From Diaporthe sp. PMI_573 (taxonomy: Eukaryota; Ascomycota; Sordariomycetes; Diaporthales; Diaporthaceae): 64,000 nucleotides of DNA. The DNA lies in NCBI GenBank assembly GCA_021399435.1, contig JAJTUP010000017.1, positions 1 through 64,000 of the forward strand, written 5' to 3'. How positions within the stretch are numbered: position 1 is the stretch's first letter; every line of letters begins with the position of its first letter. Position numbers and translations under genes: made by a program. This document shows, one piece after another, positions 1 through 9,066 of the stretch. Below the pieces are notes generated by a model. The model was given only the letters and a program-made list of their open reading frames with translations, did no database searches and was not told the DNA's origin.

Positions 1-174
1 TGGATCTACCGCCACATGGGACAACCCTTGCAAGCTACGGGCTCCACTTTAGACTTCACATGAAAACGGCTCAAAAAGGCTTGATTCAACATGACCACAT
101 TCACAATCAATTAATTTCAATTTATTTCAACCTCGATCTCGTTTCGCCTCACGCTAAAATGCTTGGTGCTCCTC

Positions 175-1065
175 CTACCCGGACCGTTTCTTCCTCAGCG
201 CCCTTAGAGTCGTCCATACGGCCCTCCCCTTCTGAGCCGTCAGTCCACCATCCACTAGCACATCAATCCCAGTACAATAACTCGCACCAGGCGATGCAAG
301 GAACGCTACTACTGATGCAACCTCCTCCGATCTTCCCATCCTCTTCAGGCCTGAAGACCCCACAAATGTCGCCAGCGCTGGCTGTTCAGCATATCCCGCC
401 ATCATGTCCGTATCGAAAACCCCAGGCGACACACTCACGATCCTCACCTTCTTCTCTGCCAGCTTCGTAGCCATGCTCTGCACGTAGAGCTGCATGCAGC
501 GCTTCGAAATGGCGTAGGATGTATAGGCCCACTGCTTCATGAGCCATACCGTAGGAGACCAGTGGCCCTTGAGATGCCTCTTGACTGCCATGTCGACTGC
601 AAAGTTGGTGATAAATGTCCCCGACAGCGACGCCACCAGCACGATAGCGCTGTCGGCCTCCATGTGTGGCTGCATCTTCTCAACCAGGCTCTTGCTCGCC
701 GTGAAGTTGATGTCGAAAATGCGCTTTCCGTTCTGAAACAAAGGTGCCACGCCAGCTGCATGCGCGAGCACGCCGACTTTGCGCCCGTTCAGCGCAGAAA
801 TGACCTCGTCCCCGAATCCCGGGTCCGAGATATCACCCTGGACCGTCGTGATGAGTGGCAGCGGCGGCCGCGTCGCCGTGATGGCTGCTTGCGCCTCGGA
901 GAGCGGCGCCAGGTCGCACAGGAGCAGAGCTCGGCCCTGGTCCGCGAAGGCTTCGGCAATCGCCCTTCCCATCCCGCCCGCCGCGCCAGTCACGACAACT
1001 ACCGATTCCCCATCCAGGTCCACAGGTTGGCCGTGAGTAAACTCCTTGGCAGCTGCGATCTCCAT
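175..1065 (-). CDS. Short-chain dehydrogenase/reductase (SDR), intronless, 296 aa
   Basis: NAD(P)-dependent oxidoreductase of the classical SDR superfamily; the substrate is unknown. The N-terminal Rossmann fold carries TGAAGGMG (about residues 26-33) and an acidic residue after beta-2 (LLCDLAP). The usual NNAG is replaced by HAAG. The catalytic Ser lies in VASLSG and the Tyr-Lys pair in YAISKRC. The C-terminal CTGIDVLVDGG is typical of enzymes that regenerate a carbonyl or alcohol. An unusually long insert sits between the Ser and the Tyr (about residues 150-185). The ATG at 1065 gives about 20 residues before the first beta strand, normal for the family. The basic tail ending in RKKRSG has no clear role. 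No pathway partner is visible beside it. The family call is firm; the substrate is not predictable. Confidence 0.9.
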   Translation of the reverse strand: MEIAAAKEFTHGQPVDLDGESVVVVTGAAGGMGRAIAEAFADQGRALLLCDLAPLSEAQAAITATRPPLPLITTVQGDISDPGFGDEVISALNGRKVGVLAHAAGVAPLFQNGKRIFDINFTASKSLVEKMQPHMEADSAIVLVASLSGTFITNFAVDMAVKRHLKGHWSPTVWLMKQWAYTSYAISKRCMQLYVQSMATKLAEKKVRIVSVSPGVFDTDMMAGYAEQPALATFVGSSGLKRMGRSEEVASVVAFLASPGASYCTGIDVLVDGGLTAQKGRAVWTTLRALRKKRSG

Positions 1066-1640
1066 TTTTTGGCCGGCCGACGACCGCTAGGTGTCGCTGA
1101 TCCGCCTGTCGCGCACTGTTGTATTAGGATTTCCGGAACAGCTCGGCGATGTCAAACTTGAAGGATCTCGCTGAGAGTCTCAGGCATTATGACGTCCTTG
1201 ATGAGGTTACCTCTTGATTCTTTTTATGCTATAAATGCACAAGACGTGGAGAACGCCTTATTAGCGTCATTGCAACTCAGCACGCCGTCACGCGGCCCAA
1301 ATGACCTCAGCCCATGTAAGTTTCAAGGATCGAATTTCCTTTTCGGGATCAAGGGCTCAGCATCCACGCTTAGCTCTTGGTGTGCACGCCTGCAGCCATC
1401 CTCGCGGTGCTTTTGGCTATTTGGTGGTTTCCTCAGGAAAATGGAAGAAGTCAAGAATGACTTCACCTTTTACGATACTTGCTTGTCAACTCGATAAGGA
1501 CATGCCTATGTGTTAAGATGTTCCGCGTCTCGTAACAGGTGTTTTGCTCGGGCCCTCTCTTATTCGTACTCGCTCCATGGGAACCTCAGAAGGCACCGTG
1601 CATCCAATCATGGAGTATAGGAACAAACACTCCTGGCAAT
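1066..1640. other. Intergenic region between SDR and aldo/keto reductase relic
   Basis: I see no convincing gene. Short open frames occur on both strands but have no recognisable domain. The region should hold the SDR promoter (minus strand) and the 5' end of the aldo/keto reductase; the true first exon of the latter may lie here undetected. Confidence 0.5.
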
Positions 1641-2567
1641 ATGTGCGATCTTCTTTCTATACCCCAGAGCTCAAGTCAATCGAAGCTCGACCTTCATAGT
1701 ACTGTCACGCTACCAAACGGGGTGAATATGCCGCGTCTAGGATTCGGCCTCTAGATGGTCGATCCTACGGTTTGCACCTCCGTCTGTGAGATGGCGTTGG
1801 AAGCTGGCTTCCGTCACATAGACTCAGCACATGCCTACAAAAACGAAGCTGAGGCTGGTGTCTCCCTCCGCTCGACGAAATGTAAAAGAGAGGATATATT
1901 CTTCACGACAAAAATACCTCAGGATCTAGGCTCCTTCGATGATAATTACGCGAGTCTGCTGGAGAGCGTCAGGCAGATCAACGGCGGCAACGAAAATAGC
2001 TACGTGGATCTTTTCCTCATCCATTCAGCGCGTATAGGTCCGGAAGGAATCAAGAATGTGTGGACAGTGTTAGAGAAATTCCTCAGGGAGGGAATGACAC
2101 GCAGAATTGGCGTTAGTAACTTCACTCGGCTGGATATTGAGGGCATGAAAGAATATTCAACTATCTGGCCGCCGCATGTGAATCAAATACAGGCAAGATA
2201 CGTCCCTGGATGCAATTTCATATTCAAATGCCAAATCACATCTAACAAAGAGTTATTCTAGCTCAATCCGTGGATCCAAAATAGAGAACTGTTGCAGTAT
2301 TGCCAGGAACAGAGCATAATTGTCCAGGCTTATTCACCACTTACACACGGACTGATGCTAGACGAACCCATCATTGAAGAGATTGCTCAGCGGTATAGAA
2401 AGTCTCCTGCGCAAGTCTTAATTCGTTACTGTCTCCAGAAGGGCTGGGTTCCCTTGACGTGGAGTGTTCATCGGGAGCGCATTGAAGAGAACACGCGGCT
2501 CTACGACTTCGATATCAGCGACAGCGATCTGGCTACGCTTGATAGTCTCAACGTCTACGGGACTTAG
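1641..2567 (+). pseudogene. Aldo/keto reductase with in-frame TAG; probably inactivated
   Basis: Encodes most of an NADPH-dependent aldo/keto reductase (AKR). Exon 1 (1641-2192) and exon 2 (2262-2567) flank a 69-nt intron (2193-2261) with a GC donor (CAG|GCAAGA), CTAAC branch site and TAG acceptor. Joining gives VNQIQ-LNPW, as expected for the family. The tetrad is present: Asp and Tyr in HIDSAHAY, Lys in TTKIPQ, His in LIHSA. Just after the opening strand motif MPRLGFGL there is a TAG at 1752-1754, where homologs normally carry a sense codon (often Tyr or Trp). The cofactor-binding segment near the end reads PLTWSVHRERIEEN, so the usual Lys before SV is Trp. Translation from the Met at 1755 would lack the first beta strand. 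A relic is the best reading; stop-codon readthrough or a base-call error is possible. Confidence 0.7.
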
Positions 2568-2931
2568 ATACGAAGGGATATCATAGAGTAGCGAATAAGT
2601 TGAGGTCTACTCGGCCATACAAGCCTGTAACCCATCCTCGATAAGAATCCTGCGATGAAAGGTTTTCCTATTAATGAGATTCTGCAAGAATGAGAACTTG
2701 ATAACGAAAGTCATTCGCACACAGCTTTCAGAGGGATATGGCCGAGTCTAGACGCTTTACTCGTTGTGCCAGTGATGGCTTCGTGTCCACTGGGTAACAA
2801 GTCCGATTGTATTTGTTCTCCCTCGTCACCTTCTCCATTTCTTCGAATCAAACTAACCCTGTATGCTAAGCTGATGTCAAGCGATGCTCAAGCTGTGCTC
2901 GCGATCACGATGTTGCCATGCATGCTGATGA
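2568..2931. other. Intergenic, convergent gene ends
   Basis: Lies between the 3' ends of the aldo/keto reductase relic and the M20 amidohydrolase. I see no gene, repeat or RNA structure that I can support. Confidence 0.5.
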
Positions 2932-4477
2932 TCAAACTTGTGCATTTCCACCTGGTCCTTCCCGCCCGCCAAGGAGATATGTCAATGCCGCCAGGGCCAT
3001 TGCATCAGTCCCAGTAAGCAATGTCGGATATATGGGTGGAGCGAAGAACGGCGAGTGATTGATGGCCACGGGCTCCTCAATACTTTCACTACCCCCATAA
3101 TTCCAATAGACATACGGCACGTCGTGGCTTGCTCCAAGCGTGGAAAAGTCCTCGGTCGATCTTGTGAACTGCATTTCAATCAATTGGTCGGCAAAATAGG
3201 CTGAAAATGCTTGAGAGATTGTCTCCGTGTGGGAAGGGTCGTTCTGGGTCAGTGGTGCCCGGACATTGAAATGAATTATCGGATCCTCAGGGGTTCCCGC
3301 GGCTTTGCACCCGTCGCGTATTTGCCTATCAATGACCGCCAGGACTTTTTCGCGGATATCCGGTTTTATTGTCTTGATATCGAGGAGGAAGTCGACAAAA
3401 GCGACATAATCATTACCGGGGATGCCAGCATGGAATCCCCAGCATGCCACGGTTGCATCCTCATCCGGCCCTACTTCGTCTCGAACGGCGTCTTGTAGTC
3501 GAAGAATGATCTTCATCGCGAGTGGTATCGGATCGATGCATTGTTGGGGGTTGATGCTTTGGCATGGACCGCCAGTGATACGGACATTGGCAGAATCAGC
3601 GGCGACCAGTACCGGACCTGACCGAATGGCTACAGTTCCAGCTGCTGATGGGACGACGTGCTGTGCAAGCATGATATCTGGCTTGGGCACCAAAGAGTAG
3701 AGCCCATCATTCACCATAGCTCGAGCTCCTCCTGATTCCTCTTCGTCGGGTTGAAAGATGACGACCAACGTACCACTCCATTTCTCTGCCGACGATTTCA
3801 GAAGGGCGGCTGAGCTTAACAATGTTGCCATATTCATGTCATGACCGCAGGCGTGCATTACTGGCCGCTCGTTCCCGTATCTGTCGGTCATTCGTTTGGC
3901 GCTCTTGTAAGTCAACGTCGTTTCTTCGAGAATGGGCAATGCGTCGAGCTCCGCACGCATCAATATCACATTCCCGTCGCCATTCTCGAATACTCCCGCT
4001 ACGCCATGACCACCGATGCCCTCGTGTACCCTGAAGCCCAGTCGACTCAGGTGTTCTGCGACCAAAGCAGCCGTCTGTGTCTCCATTCCGGAAATCTCTG
4101 GGTGATGATGGACGGTGCGATAGAAGTCTTCATATGGATGTAAGTCCGGACGAAACTCATGGATAATGGATCGCAACAGATCGCTGTCTGGAGCAGTCGA
4201 GAGCCGATTTTCCCCCAGAGGAACCTGGGTCTTGTCGCTAGCGCCTGTGACTACAGAAGTCAGAATCTCTTGAGTTGTGAATAGTAATTCACAATTTGAA
4301 CAGTTGGAAGCATTTCCACGGGGTTCAATCGAGCACTCCCGAGGTCGTGTGGAGATGGGCTAATGGGTTGAAGAAGGGTTATGTGCAACAGGCTTGTGTG
4401 CTTACGAATATGATCGATGCACACATCGCCAGAAAAGTGGCTATTTTCCAGGCAGAAATGCGCCAAATGGAACCCAT
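2932..4477 (-). CDS. M20-family amidohydrolase/peptidase with N-terminal hydrophobic segment, about 454 aa
   Basis: Metal-dependent amidohydrolase related to hippurate or IAA-amino-acid hydrolases (M20D). It would cleave an N-acyl or amino-acid conjugate; the substrate is unknown. The main exon (2932-4224) shows HHHPEIS, the di-metal motif MHACGHDMN, the general-base region QPDEEESGGARAMV and AQHV. No ATG opens this exon. I propose exon 1 at 4406-4477 (24 codons, mostly hydrophobic, a likely signal anchor), joined over a 181-nt intron with donor GTAAGC and acceptor CCCAG; both edges are phase 0. The start is less certain than the rest. In the dimerisation-domain motif, where M20D enzymes usually have GHGSxP with a conserved His, this protein has CQSINP, so that His appears to be Gln. 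Confidence 0.85.
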
Positions 4478-5377
4478 GGCAAGACGGAGGTCGACTAAAG
4501 TGAAGTGAAATCCCAAGAGGCAGACTGAGCCAAGCAATTTTAGGACTCTCAGAGTTGCGCAGGAGCGTGTTTGCCCAAAAGTTTGCCTTTGAACCGCGGG
4601 TACCAGATCGGAGTCGGGGATCAGTTGACCCTGGCCCGGGCGTTCACACCCAAACGATGTGTCACACTCTTTCCTGTGCCAGGACACCACCATGCCAGTT
4701 GTGACTACCTCATGTGGGTGTTCCACTGAGGTGGCAGACAGCGGCTCCGCACGGCTTTCTCCGTGCAGAATGGCAGGCGTTGTGCAACGCCATGTAGGCT
4801 AGATTTCTGCCCCGTGATCAACGTCTCTCTTCATCTTCCAATCGAACGCAAACGTGATTTTTGCCCAGCGTCCGGTGTGATTGTGCCCCCTGTTTCGGCC
4901 ACAGCGGCTTCGCACGGCTTTCCTGTGCAGGCCCGTAGACCCTGTGTGGCAACGGCGCCTGGACCGGTTTGCCACGCACACGGTACACTAGGTTACATGC
5001 ACGCGGTACAACAGGGTACATGCACGGAGGTTCACAGCAAGGCTGGCTATCAATCAGCCCATGGCTGCCTAGGAATGAATCACAGTTTGTGCGGTGGAAC
5101 CTCAGTTCTCCGGAGGAGATCGGCAGATGTGTGGCTTTGAGATATCATCAGTGTATCACGAGAACAGTTGGTGCTGAGGTCGTGATTGTGAGAGTCTGCA
5201 ACTGCATTCCGAATACCGCATTCGGCTTTATGTTGCACATTTGTGATGTTCAAAAGTGCGGACCTGCTCACCCGTCTTGCTCTCGAATTTTCAGAGAAAA
5301 CAACATTTGGTATTGACCGGAATATTGCCGCCCAAGAACTCATCCAAAATCTTCGTCTTGAACACTGACTAGCCGCC
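4478..5377. other. Intergenic region with short imperfect repeats
   Basis: I see no supportable gene. A GC-rich motif centred on GCACGGCTTTC occurs twice, near 4742-4790 and 4901-4950, each followed by related text. A separate tandem duplication lies at 4981-5026. These may be remnants of a small repeat family. Confidence 0.4.
4981..5026. repeat. Two-copy 23-bp tandem repeat
   Basis: Two adjacent 23-bp units begin CGGTACA and end TACATGCACG, differing at a few positions. Too short to assign to an element. Confidence 0.6.
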
Positions 5378-5620
5378 ATGTCACCTCACTCCACGGAAGA
5401 AGTGCCGAGCCGCCAGCCTTCTCCTGTTGATTCTTCAACTGGGTCTGATGAACTGAGCGGCAGCACTGTCGGAACAGAGCCTATCGACAAAAAGCAGCCA
5501 TGGCGCGACATTGTCAACCCTGACAAGTTTGCTCAGCCTGACTTCTTCGTTGCCAAGCCGAAGCCTGACACGCCCTCCAAGATTCGTCTTCTGCTGGAGC
5601 TCGATAATAAGAGTCGCTGA
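5378..5620 (+). CDS. Hypothetical 80-aa protein or first exon, unrecognised
   Basis: I do not recognise this product. The ATG sits in a strong fungal start context (GCCGCCATG). The sequence begins with about 40 low-complexity Ser/Pro/Thr/Glu-rich residues and continues with KKQPWRDIVNPDKFAQPDFF and a basic and leucine-rich end. No signal peptide or membrane segment is apparent. The open frame ends at 5620 with no obvious splice donor just before the stop. It may be a small gene, a degraded 5' end of a longer gene, or chance. Confidence 0.35.
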   Translation: MSPHSTEEVPSRQPSPVDSSTGSDELSGSTVGTEPIDKKQPWRDIVNPDKFAQPDFFVAKPKPDTPSKIRLLLELDNKSR

Positions 5621-6181
5621 AGAATTGGCTGCTCAAGCTTATGGAAGAAGGCACTGTCAGTACTGATTCCTAACCTTACGTGGCCCCGATCTACTACCTA
5701 GGCACTGAATCCAAGGACAATTCCAACCAAACGTCGTCGACTGACCTCGTCCAATCTAGAATCCATGGATACTGTGCAACAGTAGTCTTTCATTTTCTTT
5801 ACGGCAGGGAAGTCTGGCATTGTTCTCTGGTTTCATAGCACTTCACCATCGTATGCGGCCATGGCCACCAGAATAATTACGCCTTTCCAAGCACACAAGC
5901 CAATAGTTGTATTCTAGTCAAATCATAGGAAACATCTGGATCACAATTGCACTTCATTCTGGTGCCACACTCTTCTTGTTCTCCATGTATTTGAATGGGA
6001 GTTTTGATTTATGTAGCAGTATCATCAATTGAAAGTATCCAAGAAAAAACAACCAATCTCTGCCTCCTATTTGACTCGAAGTGGCGAAATCCACGATTCC
6101 AGATCACGTCGATGCTTCATTATCTCATCGAGCCATACCCGACCTCGGCAACCGCTCTGGTGGAACACCGCCCAGCTACCT
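5621..6181. other. Intergenic, no feature recognised
   Basis: Moderately AT-rich. Short frames exist but none carries a recognisable domain or good splice structure. Confidence 0.45.
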
Positions 6182-7356
6182 TCATGATGTTTTGATTGCC
6201 GCTTCTTTCGCATCCCCCTCAATAATCACAATCATCCTGACTTCCACGCTCTGTCTGGGATCAGCCCAGCCATCAGTTTGAGAGCCGCCAGCACCATGGG
6301 GCGAACAGTCTGTTAAGTAGATTCAGTACCTGGACTTGCTCCAGTTCGCGGATGAGAAGGTAGCTTACCGGCAAAAGGGGCCGTAGAGTTGGGCTTCGAC
6401 ACCCATGTTAGGAAGATGGTAACCTCATCTGACCTCTGACCCGACAGATAACACCATGAATGGTAATCGCGGTGGAAGAGAAAGTACGCCTTTTCGACTT
6501 TGTCTGGAAGCACTTTATCAACTTCAACCAGATCCCCTCTCTTGACGGTGCGCCGATCACAGAGCAGAAGAGGGGTATTTTTGACACTGTCGTTGAGAGG
6601 CCGCCAAACACTTCAGGAACGCGTAGCTGTAGTCAGTCAACCTGCCTCGCGCGATGCTCTAGATGGGATCACAAGAAAAGCTTTACTTGACTATCATGGC
6701 TCTGCGATTCTTCGAATGGAACTCCTTCAACTCATCCGCGACGAGTTGCATCGCCAACCGATCATGTCCACCGTTGAAAGAGTAATCTAGCGTCACATGA
6801 GATCCGAACTCAGCAAGGAACATGGCAATGAGAGCATGGAAGCTTTACCACAATGTACAACATCACCAGTTGGAAGAGCAAAGTTGCGAATGTCCTTAAG
6901 GTCGCGCGGAGGGATCTTGGCACTGGCTCCAGGGTCCCGGCGACGAAACTTTTGAGCGTGGTAAATATGAAATCCCGAAGTTGCTTCTAGTTTCCAGTGT
7001 CGATGGAGATGACTTACTCGCCAGTCGAAACAAATCACGTCCAAGGGCTTAAAGGTTTCCCTGATCAGCTCAATAGTCTCTTCCAGGTATTGCCTCACAA
7101 CACTCTGATCGCCCCCAACTGTCTCGAAGTACTTTGCGTCCAGAGGGCAAGCCGAAGGATGAGACTTGAACATGAAGCCGTGCTTCTCAATCGACACATC
7201 GTCGTGGCGGCGGCAATCTTTGGCATCGACGTATTTAGTTTCAAACTTGCAACTAGTTTGACTCTCAAATTGCTGTTCAAGGTACCCATATAGCTCGTAA
7301 GGCTGTTCCTTTTGGTACAGAGGTAGCTCGCGAATGAGTTGAAGTGAGTCCTGCAT
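6182..7356 (-). CDS. AsaB/GA4-desaturase-like (CmcJ/CTB9-type) oxidoreductase, five exons, 302 aa
   Basis: Belongs to the fungal family that includes gibberellin GA4 desaturase, AsaB, CTB9 and the cephamycin methoxylase P8 chain; most members modify secondary metabolites. Exons read 7356-7018, 6948-6849, 6786-6687, 6610-6369 and 6309-6182, giving 303 codons in one frame. Family blocks: ELPLYQKEQPY near the start, CKFETKYVDAKDCRRHDD, YLEETIELIRETF, DVICFDWR, then FALPTGDVVHCDYS across intron 2, NVWRPL across intron 3, LLLCDRRTV, VEVDKVLPDKVE, and CSPHGA across intron 4. Introns are 69, 62, 76 and 59 nt. Introns 1 and 3 end in AAG rather than CAG or TAG. The Met at 7356 precedes the first conserved block by only 10 residues; the open frame extends farther 5', so a longer N-terminus cannot be excluded. 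No metabolite backbone gene lies nearby. Confidence 0.85.
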
Positions 7357-7984
7357 ATCGAACAAGATCTGAATACCGAGTGTTAGAATGAAATTGATTA
7401 GATGCTCCGGAACACGATGATTCGTATCATCCGTCCCTGCCCTACGACCTTCTCGAAGTTCGCAGCTCGGTGTTTTACATCCACGAGGCCTTGCCCAACA
7501 CAGCATCTTCCATGTCGGTGCGGCAAGGGGCGCGGCCCTCCAACAATGCAGGCGACATTTGACCCATGTTGAACCAGACTGCAATTGGCTGCCTGTGCAG
7601 TTGCCTCAAATTGTCACGGTTGTACAGTGAGAGAAGCTTTCAGTAGTCATGCGCATGTGCGTTTGCGGATGGGTGGTCAGCCGTGAGGATCCTCTTCACC
7701 GGCGGGGTCGGGCGTCGCTTGCGCGACGTGATAAGGGCTGGAAATGAGGCCACGCATTGCAGCACGCAAACGAGAACGGATGTTTGTGTGGCACCGCATG
7801 CCGTGCCGAGTTTCACTTTGTGATGTGCAGCAGGCAGGGCAGGGTGATAAGACTGTGCAAGTTGTGTGACACGCTTATCTTATTCAGATGCAGGAATCCT
7901 ATGGCACATAGACACAGTGCGCGACCTCACATCCCTGTGGTCATATCAGCTGCCTGGTTGCAGATAGAATCAAGGACCAATTTG
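7357..7984. other. Intergenic; 5' side of the AsaB-like gene
   Basis: Contains the in-frame upstream extension of the AsaB-like gene and presumably its promoter. No other gene seen. Confidence 0.4.
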
Positions 7985-8880
7985 CACTAAAACGGAATTT
8001 AAAAAATAAAATCAAAATTAATTTTACAGATAATAAAAATATTTTAATAATAGAGAGCAATAACATAAGCCTAAAATATAATTAATAAATATAACATATA
8101 AAAAAAAACTTATTTCTAATAGTAATAAGTTAAATTGTTGGTTGGGCACGTAAACGAGTAATTACTCGAAGGGGTTACCGAAGTGGCTACTTGATAGCTT
8201 CAATTCGGTGGGTCTGTCTGTTGCTTCTGGCTGACCCCTTCGTGGGCGGCGAAGCGCCCAAGTAGGGTGCAGCCAGAAGGCTGACTAATCTAAGGTGTGC
8301 ACGGGCCAGTAGTCGGTCCAAGCGCCCTTGCTGCCAAGTGGCTGTCTGGGATGACTAAGCAGTCATCCGCAGCCAGCCAGCCAGAAGTGGCCAGCTGCAG
8401 CGGTCCGCTTCGGACCGACACCTTCAGCTATCGCTATCGCTATTGCTATCACCCATTCCACATAAATAATATTTTTATTTAGCTAAATATAACTAGTATA
8501 GATAAATAATATTATTATTTATAGCTGAAAAATCAAAATTCACTATTTTAGGTTCTAATAAACAGCCATTAGTACTCCTAGAGTAATACAGATTTTCAAT
8601 ATAGATTGTGGGTTTGGTGACCGTTGAAGGGACCGCATGCCCGGCCCGGCTGTGGCCAATCAGAAGGGCCGGTCTGGCTTAGTCAGCAGCGGGCTGGCCA
8701 CTACACCAAGTGCTTCGGCGCCCACGATGGCGATAGCTTCTTTCTTCCTTCTGTAGCAAGAATCGAACCCGTACCCAAACAGTACGGCTTTTGCTCGCCC
8801 CTATTTGCACGTGCAAAGACCCCTGACCCTTGGCAGTCAGGGCCGTACCAACATAGATATCAACTTGTTGTCAGAATACT
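7985..8880. other. Probable nuclear insert of mitochondrial DNA (NUMT)
   Basis: Two very AT-rich stretches (about 7990-8135 and 8455-8600, runs of A/T with AATAATA-type text) alternate with compact GC-rich hairpin-like clusters. Examples are GGTCCGCTTCGGACC near 8401 and the CCCCTTCG/GGCGGCGAAGCGCCC cluster near 8235-8262. This mosaic of AT-rich spacer plus short GC palindromes is how filamentous-fungal mitochondrial intergenic DNA looks and is unlike the rest of the window. A tRNA-like block on the minus strand follows (8750-8900). No mitochondrial protein gene is recognisable, so the call rests on composition and structure. Confidence 0.45.
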
Positions 8881-8900
8881 TTATACCAGTAGGCTGAGAA
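8750..8900 (-). other. Degenerate tRNA-like sequence, possibly mitochondrial tRNA-Gly remnant
   Basis: On the minus strand a strong seven-base-pair anticodon-type stem (CCCTGAC / GTCAGGG) encloses a loop with GCC. Downstream lies a T-arm-like GGGTTCGATTC, and upstream a D-arm-like GTTGGTA. The segment between stem and T-arm is far too long (about 45 nt) and holds a palindrome TTTGCACGTGCAAA. The acceptor halves (TTCTGAC, TACAGAA) pair only partly. I read it as a broken tRNA interrupted by a GC cluster, not a working gene. Confidence 0.25.
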
Positions 8901-9066
8901 CCGGTTTGCCACGTGTTTTTAAACCAGATCAAACGCTACTTATCAACGATCAAGACTTGATCAGTGTCCACAAGCTTCGGCTCAACAGAGTGACTGTTGC
9001 CCTATCCCAGCGAAACCCTTCCTGACAAACCAATGCTCGTCAAACAACATTTCAAGTGTCAACTCA

